NCBI GenBank assembly: GCA_900319695.1
Contig: ONPN01000031.1
Span: forward strand, 1-40,481
From: an uncultured Eubacteriales bacterium
GTDB taxonomy: Bacteria; Bacillota; Clostridia; Oscillospirales; Oscillospiraceae
Length of the DNA stretch: 40,481 nt
Direction: 5' to 3'
Positions 9,037-18,365 of the stretch are shown piece after piece (position 1 is the first letter of the stretch; every line of letters starts with the position of its first letter). The position numbers and the translations under genes are program-made. The notes beneath the pieces are model-generated. The model saw nothing but the letters and a program-made list of their open reading frames with translations. It did not search any database and was not told the origin of the DNA.

Positions 9037-9072
9037 AGTCTACCTTATGCGAATGAAGTTTGGATTATGCGG

Positions 9073-9191
9073 GGAATGGAGTGGAGTGTGGAGAGTGAAG
9101 AGTGGAGTTGTGGAGTCCGCTTCGCGGACAATTTTTAAATATGTGTCGAAGACACACCATAACTCCACTCTCAACTCTTCACTCTTCACTC
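9073..9191. repeat. Heptad-arm palindromic element, copy 3, overlapping the GNAT gene end
   Basis: The left arm GGAGTGTGGAGAGTGAAGAG is followed by a core hairpin TCCGCTTCGCGGA, then GTGTCGAAGACAC, ACCATAACTCCACTC and the right arm. The right arm extends into the GNAT reading frame and supplies its last codons (KSEE) and its TGA stop at 9179-9181. Confidence 0.85.
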
Positions 9192-9754
9192 TTTTTTATC
9201 TCCAGCATCCCCCACAGGGCGTTGGCGGAGAGGAAGCGCGAATAGAAGTCCGGGAGAATGCGGTGAGCGATAGGGGCGATGTCGGCGCGGCCCTGTATGG
9301 GTTTGACCAGGAGGTTGGCTTTGACGCCGCGGATGGTATAGTCGCTCTTGATCTCCTCGTAACCGAAGCGATTGAAGAACTTGCGCAGCTTCCGCAGGCG
9401 GTCGGGGTCCGGGTCGGGAAACTCGGTGAGCTCCGCGATGATGCCCTGGGTGTCGGCGTAGCGGCGGTTGAGCTCCCGCATGAGCTGGATGCCGAGACCG
9501 CGGCCGCGAAACCAGGGCATGACGGCCATGTACTTCAGATCGACATAGCCGTAGAGGTTTTTTGTCAGCAGGAGCGCATAGCCCGCGTCCATGAGGCTGT
9601 CCGTGTCGCGCAGAACCAAAAGCTCAATGCTGCCGTTCAGCATCCCCTTGTGTATAGCGAGGCGGGACAGCATCTCCTCGCTGTCAAAATCGGTCTCCAT
9701 CAAAGGATAGTAACGCTCAAGGTCGCGGTGACCGACTTTCATTAAACTCAACAT
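9179..9754 (-). CDS. GNAT-family N-acetyltransferase
   Basis: 191 residues. The acetyl-CoA-binding motif A is visible as WFRGRGLGIQLM (about residues 81-92) with the preceding beta-strand VDLKYMAVMP; together these define the GNAT fold. The substrate cannot be told from sequence. ATG 9754 is chosen because AGGAGG lies 7 nt upstream; the frame upstream of it runs into a palindromic repeat and is not coding. The C-terminal four residues are encoded by the arm of a heptad-arm repeat, so the natural end of the protein may have been replaced. It lies between the ABC exporter and mfd, all on the - strand. Confidence 0.85.
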   Translation of the reverse strand: MLSLMKVGHRDLERYYPLMETDFDSEEMLSRLAIHKGMLNGSIELLVLRDTDSLMDAGYALLLTKNLYGYVDLKYMAVMPWFRGRGLGIQLMRELNRRYADTQGIIAELTEFPDPDPDRLRKLRKFFNRFGYEEIKSDYTIRGVKANLLVKPIQGRADIAPIAHRILPDFYSRFLSANALWGMLEIKKSEE

Positions 9755-9780
9755 GTTGTTACCTCCTGTAGGTTTATGAT

Positions 9781-9862
9781 CCGTAGGGGTCGATCCCCTG
9801 ATCGACCCGAAACCATGTATGCTAAAAAAGCCGCGGGCCGATGAGGGCATCGGCCCCTACGG
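9781..9862. repeat. GTAGGGG-bounded palindromic element, copy 1
   Basis: 82 bp. The ends CCGTAGGGGTCGAT and ATCGGCCCCTACGG are inverted repeats with one mismatch. Each end is itself a hairpin (GGGTCGATC-CCCT-GATCGACCC and GGGCCGATG-AGGG-CATCGGCCC). It lies between the ABC exporter stop and the GNAT ribosome-binding site. There is no coding capacity. Confidence 0.85.
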
Positions 9863-9872
9863 GTTAAGCCGA

Positions 9873-11615
9873 TTACAGCTTCTGCGCCGCGCAGAGCTTC
9901 GCGTATACGCCGTCCTTTGCGATCAGCTCGTCGTGGGTGCCGTATTCGACGATGTGCTCGTTTTCCACCACGGCGATGTGGTCGGCGTTTCTCACGGTGG
10001 AGAGGCGGTGGGCAATGATGATGCCGGTGCGGCCCCGGCTCAGCTCGTCGAGACTTGCCTGGATGCGCTGTTCGGTCACGGTGTCGAGGGCGGAGGTGGC
10101 CTCGTCCAGAATCAGAACCCTCGGATTTTTGAGAAATACCCGCGCAATCGACAGGCGCTGCTTCTGCCCGCCGGAGAGCATGATGCCGCGCTCGCCGATG
10201 TAGGAGTCATAGCCGTCCGGCATCTGCATGATCTCGTCATGGATCTGGGCGCGGACAGCGGCCTCCACGATCTCCGCATCGGTGGCGTCCGGGCGGCCGT
10301 AGCGGATGTTCTCGCGGATGGTGCCCGCGAACATGAAGACCTCCTGCTGAATAACGCCGATCTGTCGGCGGAGACTCGCCTGCGTCACCGCACGCACGTC
10401 CTCGCCGTCCACCAGCACCGCGCCGCCGGTCACGTCGTAAAAGCGGGGGAGAAGACTCACCAGCGTGGTCTTTCCGCCGCCGGAGGGGCCGACCAGCGCA
10501 AGGGTCCGGCCCGGTTCGATGCGGAGATTGATGTGCTCCAAAACCGGTACGCCGTTTGAATAGGCAAAGCTCACGTCCCGGTACTCCACCTCGCCGCGCA
10601 CGTCTCCCAGTTCCTTCGCATCCGGCGCGTCGGTGACGGCGGGTTCGGTGTTCATCACTTCCAGAAAGCGTGTGAAGCCCGCCATGCCCTGCATGTAGAT
10701 TTCGCTGAACTGCGTCAGACGGCGGATGGGGTTGATGAAGACGGAGATGTACAGGGAGAAGGTGATGAGATCCACATAGTCCATGCTGCCGCCCATGATG
10801 AGCAGGCCGCCGACCGCGATGACCACCACCTGCGCGATGCCGGAGGAAAACTCCATGCCGCTCATAAACCCGGCCATGGCGCGGTAGTACTCGACCTTCG
10901 CGCCGCGGAAGAGAGCGTTGGCCGCGTCAAACTTCTCGCTCTCCTTCTCCTCGTTGGCAAAGGCCTTTGCCGTGCGGATGCCGGAGATCGACGACTCGAT
11001 GGCGGCGTAGATCTCGCCTGTCTTGCGCTTGACCTCAAGATTGGCTTTTTTCATGCGCACGCGCTGGGCGATGGTGAACCACAGCGTAAGGCCGAGCACC
11101 ACAGCCAGAGCTAGGGCGAGGCGCCAGTTGATCGTGAGCATCACGATCATGGAGCCGAAAAAGGTCAGACCGCAGATCAGCAGATTTTCAGGCCCATGGT
11201 GGGCAAGCTCCGTCACGTCGAAGAGGTCGGAGGTGATGTGGCTCATCAGGACGCCGGTGCGGTGGTGATCGTAATAAGAAAAGCTCAGGCTCTGCATGTG
11301 CTCGAAAATATCGCGGCGCATGTCGGATTCGGTCAGCACGCCGAGTCGGTGGCCGTAAACCGTGATCGCATACATGAGCGCCGCCTTGAGTACATAGGCC
11401 GCCGCCATCAAAGCCATGACCGAAAAGAACGCGCCGTAAAGCTTATCTGGCAGGAGGCGGTACATGGACAGGCGCGAGACGTAGGGGAAGATCAGGTCGA
11501 TCAAAGCGACCGCGACCGAGCAGCCCATATCCAGCGCAAAAAGCCCCCGATGCCGCGCGAGGTACTGCGCGAAAATCTTCAGGGGCGAGGCTTTGTAGTT
11601 GATGTTGTTTGTCAT
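9873..11615 (-). CDS. ABC exporter, fused membrane and ATPase domains (MsbA/LmrA type)
   Basis: 580 residues: an N-terminal six-helix ABC transmembrane domain (about 15-310) and a C-terminal ATPase. The ATPase has Walker A GPSGGGKTT (about 375), Q-loop VIQQEVF, signature LSGGQKQR (about 480), Walker B VLILDEATSALD and the H-loop IAHRLSTV. It is a half-transporter that should work as a homodimer, or with an unseen partner, exporting lipids, drugs or peptides; the substrate is not evident. ATG 11615 is preferred (GGGTGA upstream) over an in-frame TTG at 11627. It is flanked by two different palindromic repeats. Confidence 0.93.
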   Translation of the reverse strand: MTNNINYKASPLKIFAQYLARHRGLFALDMGCSVAVALIDLIFPYVSRLSMYRLLPDKLYGAFFSVMALMAAAYVLKAALMYAITVYGHRLGVLTESDMRRDIFEHMQSLSFSYYDHHRTGVLMSHITSDLFDVTELAHHGPENLLICGLTFFGSMIVMLTINWRLALALAVVLGLTLWFTIAQRVRMKKANLEVKRKTGEIYAAIESSISGIRTAKAFANEEKESEKFDAANALFRGAKVEYYRAMAGFMSGMEFSSGIAQVVVIAVGGLLIMGGSMDYVDLITFSLYISVFINPIRRLTQFSEIYMQGMAGFTRFLEVMNTEPAVTDAPDAKELGDVRGEVEYRDVSFAYSNGVPVLEHINLRIEPGRTLALVGPSGGGKTTLVSLLPRFYDVTGGAVLVDGEDVRAVTQASLRRQIGVIQQEVFMFAGTIRENIRYGRPDATDAEIVEAAVRAQIHDEIMQMPDGYDSYIGERGIMLSGGQKQRLSIARVFLKNPRVLILDEATSALDTVTEQRIQASLDELSRGRTGIIIAHRLSTVRNADHIAVVENEHIVEYGTHDELIAKDGVYAKLCAAQKL

Positions 11616-11637
11616 GGGATCACCCAAATCAAAATAT

Positions 11638-11737
11638 GGCTCCCCTGAAAGGGGAGCTGTCAGCCGTCAGGCTGACTGAGGGGTTAACCCCTCCGCCCCA
11701 GTGTGCGCACTGGGGCACCTCCCCTTTCAGGGGAGGC
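11638..11737. repeat. Intact 100-bp hairpin-rich element (third repeat family)
   Basis: The termini GGCTCCCCTGAAAGGGGAG and CTCCCCTTTCAGGGGAGGC are near-perfect inverted repeats, and each is internally palindromic. Inside are three more stems: GTCAGCC-GTCA-GGCTGAC, the 16-bp palindrome GAGGGGTTAACCCCTC, and GCCCCAGTG-TGCG-CACTGGGGC. The whole can fold as a multi-arm structure. It sits directly after the rnhA stop (11740). An interrupted copy flanks the DUF559 gene 460 bp away. Confidence 0.9.
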
Positions 11738-11739
11738 GT

Positions 11740-12177
11740 TTACGCAAATTTCTCCCGCTCTTCAACCGCCATCTTGTCGCAGCGGTTGTTGAACTCGTTG
11801 TCGGCGTGGCCCTTGACCCAGTGGTAGCGCATCTCATGCTGGCGCGTCAGGTCTAAAAGCGTTGCCCAGAGGTCGGGGTTGAGGGCGGGCTTTTTGTCGG
11901 ACTTGACCCAGCCCTTCTTGCGCCAGCCCCAGGCCCAGCCCTTTTCCAGCGCGTCGATGACGTACTTGGAATCGGAGTACAGCTCGACCGCACAGCTCTC
12001 CTTAAGGGCCAGAAGCGCCTGGATCACAGCGGTGAGCTCCATGCGGTTGTTGGTGGTCATGGCCTCCCCGCCGGAGAGGCATTTCTCGGCGCCGTTATAA
12101 CGCAGAATCGCCCCCCAGCCTCCCGGCCCGGGGTTTCCGCTGCAAGCGCCGTCGGTATAGATTTCGACTGTTTTCAT
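11740..12177 (-). CDS. rnhA: Ribonuclease HI
   Basis: 145 residues. It degrades the RNA strand of RNA:DNA hybrids. The catalytic set is complete: Asp9 (YTDGACSGN), Glu47 (NNRMELTA), Asp69 (YSDSK) and Asp134 (NNRCDKMA), with His124 in KGHADN. The basic handle region ([11 protein letters not shown]) is present, as in E. coli RNase HI. ATG 12177 has AGAGG 6 nt upstream, supporting an independent start. The reading frame is nevertheless open upstream without a stop through a repeat and into the DUF559 gene, so a 291-residue fusion is possible. Confidence 0.95.
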   Translation of the reverse strand: MKTVEIYTDGACSGNPGPGGWGAILRYNGAEKCLSGGEAMTTNNRMELTAVIQALLALKESCAVELYSDSKYVIDALEKGWAWGWRKKGWVKSDKKPALNPDLWATLLDLTRQHEMRYHWVKGHADNEFNNRCDKMAVEEREKFA

Positions 12178-12615
12178 TCCAATCCTCTTCCTTATAGGCT
12201 CCCTTTCGAAAAGGGAGCTGTCAGCGAAGCTGACTGAGGAATCGAACCCAGTTCCTGCGCCATCCCCCGTGCGCTTCTGAAGCTCAAGATCAATATACTC
12301 ACAGACGCCGTAAAAGTTTTTGTTTACCTCATTATTTGGAATCCGTAAAACCTTTATTCCGTAAGTTGAGAGCACATGATCTCGCTCTCTGTCATATTTT
12401 GAACCTTCTGGTTCAAAATGCTGAGAGCCGTCCAGTTCGATAACGAGCTTCGCCGCTGCGCAGTAGAAATCGACGATATAATGATCAATCGGACGCTGAC
12501 GCATGATTCTCAGTGGGTAAGTCCGCAGAAACTCATACCAGAGCTTTCGCTCTTCTGGCGTCATATTCTTTCGCAGATCACGCGCATGTTTTATTTGTGT
12601 GCTGTCGTACTTCAT
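12178..12615 (-). CDS. DUF559 endonuclease-like protein, open in frame into rnhA
   Basis: From ATG 12615 the product has a complete DUF559 domain (residues about 5-118), related to the Vsr/PD-(D/E)XK nuclease fold. The motif RQRPID-YIVDFYC gives Asp49, and [10 protein letters not shown] gives Glu60 and Asp62, the expected metal-binding residues. The end given here is the last base before the rnhA ATG; there is no stop codon. Residues 116-146 ([18 protein letters not shown]...) are a translation of the repeat half at 12197-12250. No clear ribosome-binding site precedes 12615, because the sequence there belongs to the other repeat half. An alternative start near 12702 would lie wholly in the repeat. 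Function in the cell is unknown. Confidence 0.75.
12197..12254. repeat. Left half of an interrupted 100-bp element
   Basis: GGCTCCCTTTCGAAAAGGGAG, then GCTGTCAGCGAAGCTGAC and TGAGGA, match the left half of the intact copy at 11638 up to the centre. The match then stops at ATCGAACCC, where DUF559-associated sequence begins. Confidence 0.85.
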
Positions 12616-12635
12616 AATATGGTGCCGCTGCGCGG

Positions 12636-12700
12636 CGATTGAACCCGATCCCTCCGCCCCAGTGTGTGCACTGGGGCACCTCCCTTTTCCAAAGGGAGGC
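12636..12700. repeat. Right half of the interrupted 100-bp element
   Basis: Starting near GATTGAACCCGATCCCTCCG, this continues as GCCCCAGTGTGTGCACTGGGGC and ends in CTCCCTTTTCCAAAGGGAGGC, the right half of the family. Just inside it, 12621-12640 (GGTGCCGCTGCGCGGCGATT) resembles the core hairpin of the heptad-arm family. Confidence 0.85.
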
Positions 12701-12705
12701 ATAGG

Positions 12706-13506
12706 TCAATGGTAGTCCTCCGGGATCTCGAGCTCGCAGTAGCGCTCCTTCATAATCTTATACTCAGCCTTGTCGATGAGGCCGGCCTTGAGGTAGCTGT
12801 CAAGCTGCTGGATGTACTTTTCCTTGCCCGTCAGGTGCTGGCAGGTGATGGCCTCCTCGGTCTCGTCGCTGTGGCGGAGGATCGCGGCGGTCTGCTTTCC
12901 GGTCTTCGGGGTGGGGAAGGGCCGGTTGAGCTCGACCGTCTGTTTCTTCGCGCCGTTTTTGTTTGCCGTCATTTTGTTGGCCACGGTGGTGATAATCAGG
13001 ATGGCCGTGACGATTATCATGGTCGCGACCGCGGGGATGATTGCATCCTCGGCCCCGTTGTTGGCTATGGCAAAGGCCATGATGGCCGCAACAATGACCC
13101 ATATAATCGTCGCGGTACCCTTGGTGAGCGGCTGCTGGTTTTTCTTGTTGTTTCTCATCGGGACGCCTCCTTTTTCGGTGACGCTTGGCTGTGGCGGTAT
13201 ATTGGCTGGGGTTTTCTCTTTCTCACGCGCAATGCGGAAAGTCAGTGACGGGATGCCAAGCAGGCAGCTCAGGTTCAGCAAAGCCAGCCCCGCAAAAATG
13301 GCCAGCCCGATCACCTGCCCCCGGCTTCTCACCCAAAGGATTTGCAGGCCGTGCTCAAGGCCGCGCGTTTGCAAAAACGCCAGCGTATCCATCAGCAATT
13401 CCTTTGGCAACATATAGAGGAAAAACGCGGAGATCACCAGAAAAGCCCAGCAGAGGCTGCGCCGCTCGCGCAGCTTATCTGCTTTTGTCCGTGTTTTGGC
13501 GTTCAT
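12706..13506 (-). CDS. Membrane protein with C-terminal SHOCT-like motif; possible two-start gene
   Basis: 266 residues. Two hydrophobic helices lie in the N-terminal half (about 18-40 and 65-88) and two more around 132-175. A C-terminal SHOCT-like helix pair follows (EKYIQQLDSYLKAGLIDKAEY), a short oligomerisation-type motif found at protein ends. ATG 13506 is preceded by AGGGGG. A second in-frame ATG at 13158 (codon 117) is preceded by a strong AAAGGAGG, and the frame begins a new basic N-terminus there (MRNNKKNQQP). Either a 150-residue second product is made, or two neighbouring genes have fused by loss of a stop. No function can be assigned. Confidence 0.7.
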   Translation of the reverse strand: MNAKTRTKADKLRERRSLCWAFLVISAFFLYMLPKELLMDTLAFLQTRGLEHGLQILWVRSRGQVIGLAIFAGLALLNLSCLLGIPSLTFRIAREKEKTPANIPPQPSVTEKGGVPMRNNKKNQQPLTKGTATIIWVIVAAIMAFAIANNGAEDAIIPAVATMIIVTAILIITTVANKMTANKNGAKKQTVELNRPFPTPKTGKQTAAILRHSDETEEAITCQHLTGKEKYIQQLDSYLKAGLIDKAEYKIMKERYCELEIPEDYH

Positions 13507-13527
13507 GCGGCGTACCCCCTTGAATCA

Positions 13528-13622
13528 GTGTGGAGTTTGGAGTGTGAAGTGTGGAGTTGAGGTGTCCGCTTCGCGGACGAATTATACTCTTCGCCGAAGG
13601 CGCTCCATAACTCCACTCTCTA
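13528..13622. repeat. Heptad-arm palindromic element, copy 4
   Basis: The left arm is GTGTGGAGTTTGGAGTGTG. The core has GTCCGCTTCGCGGAC and CTTCGCCGAAGGCG hairpins, then CCATAACTCCACTC. It ends four bases before the gyrA stop codon at 13626. Confidence 0.85.
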
Positions 13623-13625
13623 AAC

Positions 13626-16139
13626 TTATTCTTCGCTCTCGTCCGTCTCGACCGGCTCGGCGTTCTCTTCCGCCGGATTCTTGTCCGTGCACTCGATGGA
13701 GATGACGCGGCTGCCCTCAATGAGGCGCATGAGGCGCACGCCCTGAGTGGCGCGGGAAAGAAGGGAAATGTGATCCACCGCCATGCGGATGATGGTGCCG
13801 TCGTCCGTGATGACGAGCAGATCCTCATCCCCGGTGACGAGCTTCACGTCCGCAATGAGGCCGGTCTTGTCGGTGCAGTTGTAGTTTTTGATACCGAGGC
13901 CGCCGCGGCCGTGGACTGCGTACTCGCTGAGATCGGTGCGCTTGCCGTAGCCTTTTTCGGTGACGGTCAGCACCTCGCCGCCCTGCTCCGAAGAGCCGGC
14001 GCCGATGACGAAGTCGCCGTCGCGGAGTCTGATGCCGCGCACGCCGACGGCCACACGTCCCATCGCGCGCACGTCGGATTCCTCAAAGCAGACGGCCATG
14101 CCGTTCTTGGTGGCGATGAAGATATTCTCATGTCCGTTGGTGGAGAGGACGGAAATCAGCTCGTCCCCCTCGTCGAGGGTGATGGCGCGGATGCCGTTGG
14201 AGCGGATGTTTCTGAGGGCGGTCTGTTCGATGCGCTTGACCGTGCCGTTGCGTGTAACGAAGAAGAGATAGCTCTCCTCCTCCATGCCGCGGCCGCGGAT
14301 CATGGCGCTGACCTTCTCCGGATTCTCGCCGTTCTCCACGGGGATGATGTTCACGATATTGGTGCCCTTGGCGCTGCGTCCCGCCTCGGGGATGTGGTAG
14401 CCCTTCTTGATGAAGGCACGGCCCTTGGAGGTGAAGAAGAGGATATAGTCATGGGTTGAGGCCGTGAAGACCGTCTCCACATAGTCCTCCTCCTTGGTGG
14501 CCATGGCGCGGATGCCCTTGCCGCCGCGGCCCTGGGCGCGGTACTCCGAGACCGGGGTGCGCTTGATGTAGCCGCCGTGGGTCAGGGTAAAGACGCACTC
14601 CTCTTTCTCGATGAGATCCTCAATGTCGATCTCATCGGCCACGTCCTGAATCTCGGTGAGGCGTTCGTCGCCGTACTTGTCGCGCAGGGCGATGAGCTCG
14701 TCCTTCAGCACGGCCTTGACCTTTTCGGGGTCGGCCAGCAGCTCCTGGAAGTAGGCGATGCGCTCCTCCAGCTCCTTGTATTCGTTCTCCAGCTTCTCGC
14801 GGTTGAGACCCTGCAGGGCGATCAGGCGCATGTCGCAGATGGCCTGGGCCTGCACGTCGTCAAGGCCGAAGCGCTGCATGAGGCGCTGCTTGGCGTCGTC
14901 GTAGGAGGTGCGGATGATGTGAATGACCTCGTCGATGTTGTCCTGGGCGATGAGCAGGCCCTCCAGCAGATGGGCGCGCTCCTGAGCCTTGCGGAGGTCG
15001 AACTTCGTCCGGCGGACGATGATCTCCTCCTGGAACGTGAGGTATTCGTCCAGGATGTGGCGCAGGGAGAGGATCTTCGGCTGGCTCTGGTTGTTGACGA
15101 GGGCCAGCATGTTGATTGAAAAGCTGGTCTGCATGGCGGTCTGGGCGAAGAGGCGGTTGAGCACCACCTGGGGATTGGCGTCCCGTTTCAGCTCGATGAC
15201 CATGCGCATGCCGTTGCGGTCGGTCTCGTCGCGCAGGTCGGAGATACCCTCGAGCCGCTTGTCGTGGACCTGGTCGGCAATGTTCTTGATGAGTTGGCGC
15301 TTGTTGACCTGGTAGGGCAGCTCCGTGACAATGATGCGGGTGCGGTTCTGGCCGAACTCCTCAAACTCGGCGCGGGCGCGGACGATGATCTTGCCGCGGC
15401 CGGTGAGGTACGCCTGGCGGATGCCGCTGCGGCCCATGATGATGCCCCTTGTGGGGAAGTCCGGGCCGGTGATGTGCTGCATCAGATCGGCGAGCGTCGC
15501 GTCGGGATTATCCAGCACGCAGACACAGGCGTTGATGACCTCGGTGAGGTTGTGGGGCGGGATGTTCGTCGCCATGCCGACCGCAATGCCCGAGGAGCCG
15601 TTGACCAGCAGGTTCGGGAACTTGGAGGGAAGGACGCGGGGCTCCTTGCGGGTCTCGTCAAAGTTGGGGTCCCAGTCGACGGTCTCCTTGTCGATGTCGC
15701 GCAGCATCTCGTTGGAGATTTTTGACAGTCTCGCCTCGGTGTAGCGGTAGGCGGCCGGGGGATCGCCGTCCACGGAGCCGAAGTTGCCGTGGCCGTCGAT
15801 GAGCATCATGCGCATCGAAAAGCTCTGCGCCAGTCTCACCATCGCGTCGTAGACGGAGGCGTCGCCGTGGGGATGGTAGCGGCCCAGCACGTCGCCCACG
15901 CAGGTCGCGGACTTTTTAAACGGCTTGTCGGCGGTCAGGCCGTCCTCATAGAGCGTATAGAGAATACGCCGGTGCACGGGCTTGAGGCCGTCGCGCACGT
16001 CCGGCAGGGCTCTGCCGACAATGACCGACATGGCGTAGTCGATATAGCTGGTCTGCATTTCGCCCACCAGCTCGGATTCGGTAATGGCCTGATTTGGGAA
16101 CGCAATGTCCTCAGGCTTGTAGTCTCTTTTATGTGCCAA
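13626..16139 (-). CDS. gyrA: DNA gyrase subunit A
   Basis: 837 residues. The breakage-reunion domain contains the catalytic tyrosine Tyr133 (YRYTEARL) and the [10 protein letters not shown] quinolone-binding stretch (89-98). The C-terminal beta-pinwheel has a GyrA-box-like QGRGGKG. The start is TTG 16139, supported by GGGAGG 9 nt upstream. At the residue equivalent to E. coli Ser83 this protein has Ala94. It is transcribed with gyrB, though separated from it by a 230-bp gap filled by a repeat. It introduces negative supercoils as an A2B2 tetramer. Confidence 0.98.
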   Translation of the reverse strand: MAHKRDYKPEDIAFPNQAITESELVGEMQTSYIDYAMSVIVGRALPDVRDGLKPVHRRILYTLYEDGLTADKPFKKSATCVGDVLGRYHPHGDASVYDAMVRLAQSFSMRMMLIDGHGNFGSVDGDPPAAYRYTEARLSKISNEMLRDIDKETVDWDPNFDETRKEPRVLPSKFPNLLVNGSSGIAVGMATNIPPHNLTEVINACVCVLDNPDATLADLMQHITGPDFPTRGIIMGRSGIRQAYLTGRGKIIVRARAEFEEFGQNRTRIIVTELPYQVNKRQLIKNIADQVHDKRLEGISDLRDETDRNGMRMVIELKRDANPQVVLNRLFAQTAMQTSFSINMLALVNNQSQPKILSLRHILDEYLTFQEEIIVRRTKFDLRKAQERAHLLEGLLIAQDNIDEVIHIIRTSYDDAKQRLMQRFGLDDVQAQAICDMRLIALQGLNREKLENEYKELEERIAYFQELLADPEKVKAVLKDELIALRDKYGDERLTEIQDVADEIDIEDLIEKEECVFTLTHGGYIKRTPVSEYRAQGRGGKGIRAMATKEEDYVETVFTASTHDYILFFTSKGRAFIKKGYHIPEAGRSAKGTNIVNIIPVENGENPEKVSAMIRGRGMEEESYLFFVTRNGTVKRIEQTALRNIRSNGIRAITLDEGDELISVLSTNGHENIFIATKNGMAVCFEESDVRAMGRVAVGVRGIRLRDGDFVIGAGSSEQGGEVLTVTEKGYGKRTDLSEYAVHGRGGLGIKNYNCTDKTGLIADVKLVTGDEDLLVITDDGTIIRMAVDHISLLSRATQGVRLMRLIEGSRVISIECTDKNPAEENAEPVETDESEE

Positions 16140-16159
16140 GTTCAGTTCCTCCCGTTATT

Positions 16160-16370
16160 GGAGTTTTATAGGGTGGAGTTTTAATAGTTTGGAGTTTGGA
16201 GAGTGGAGTGTGGAGTTAAGGTGTCGCTGCGCGACGATTGATATTTGAAGGAGACGATGTCCCAATATTCTTGCCTTTCACACAGGGAGAGTCAGAAAAT
16301 ATGGTGTTATCAAATCATCCGCGAAGCGGATACCATAACTCCACTCTCCAAACTCCACACTCCACACTGA
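16160..16370. repeat. Heptad-arm palindromic element, copy 5 (long core)
   Basis: The left arm (GGAGTTTGGAGAGTGGAGTG) and right arm (CTCCACTCTCCAAACTCC) flank an unusually long core of about 120 bp. The core starts with GGTGTCGCTGCGCGACGATT and ends with TCCGCGAAGCGGATACCATA. It fills the gyrB-gyrA gap and stops exactly at the gyrB stop codon (16371). Confidence 0.85.
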
Positions 16371-18302
<1,932 letters not shown>

Positions 18303-18365
18303 ATAAATCTCCTAATTGAAGAAAGAATATACTATATTGCAACGATAACTGTTATTGCTTTTTTC

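Noticed and set aside
11638-12700. Classical insertion sequence
   Set aside because: The inverted ends and nuclease-like gene suggest mobility, but there is no DDE, serine or tyrosine transposase and no visible target duplication, so it is reported as a repeat with a nested gene instead.
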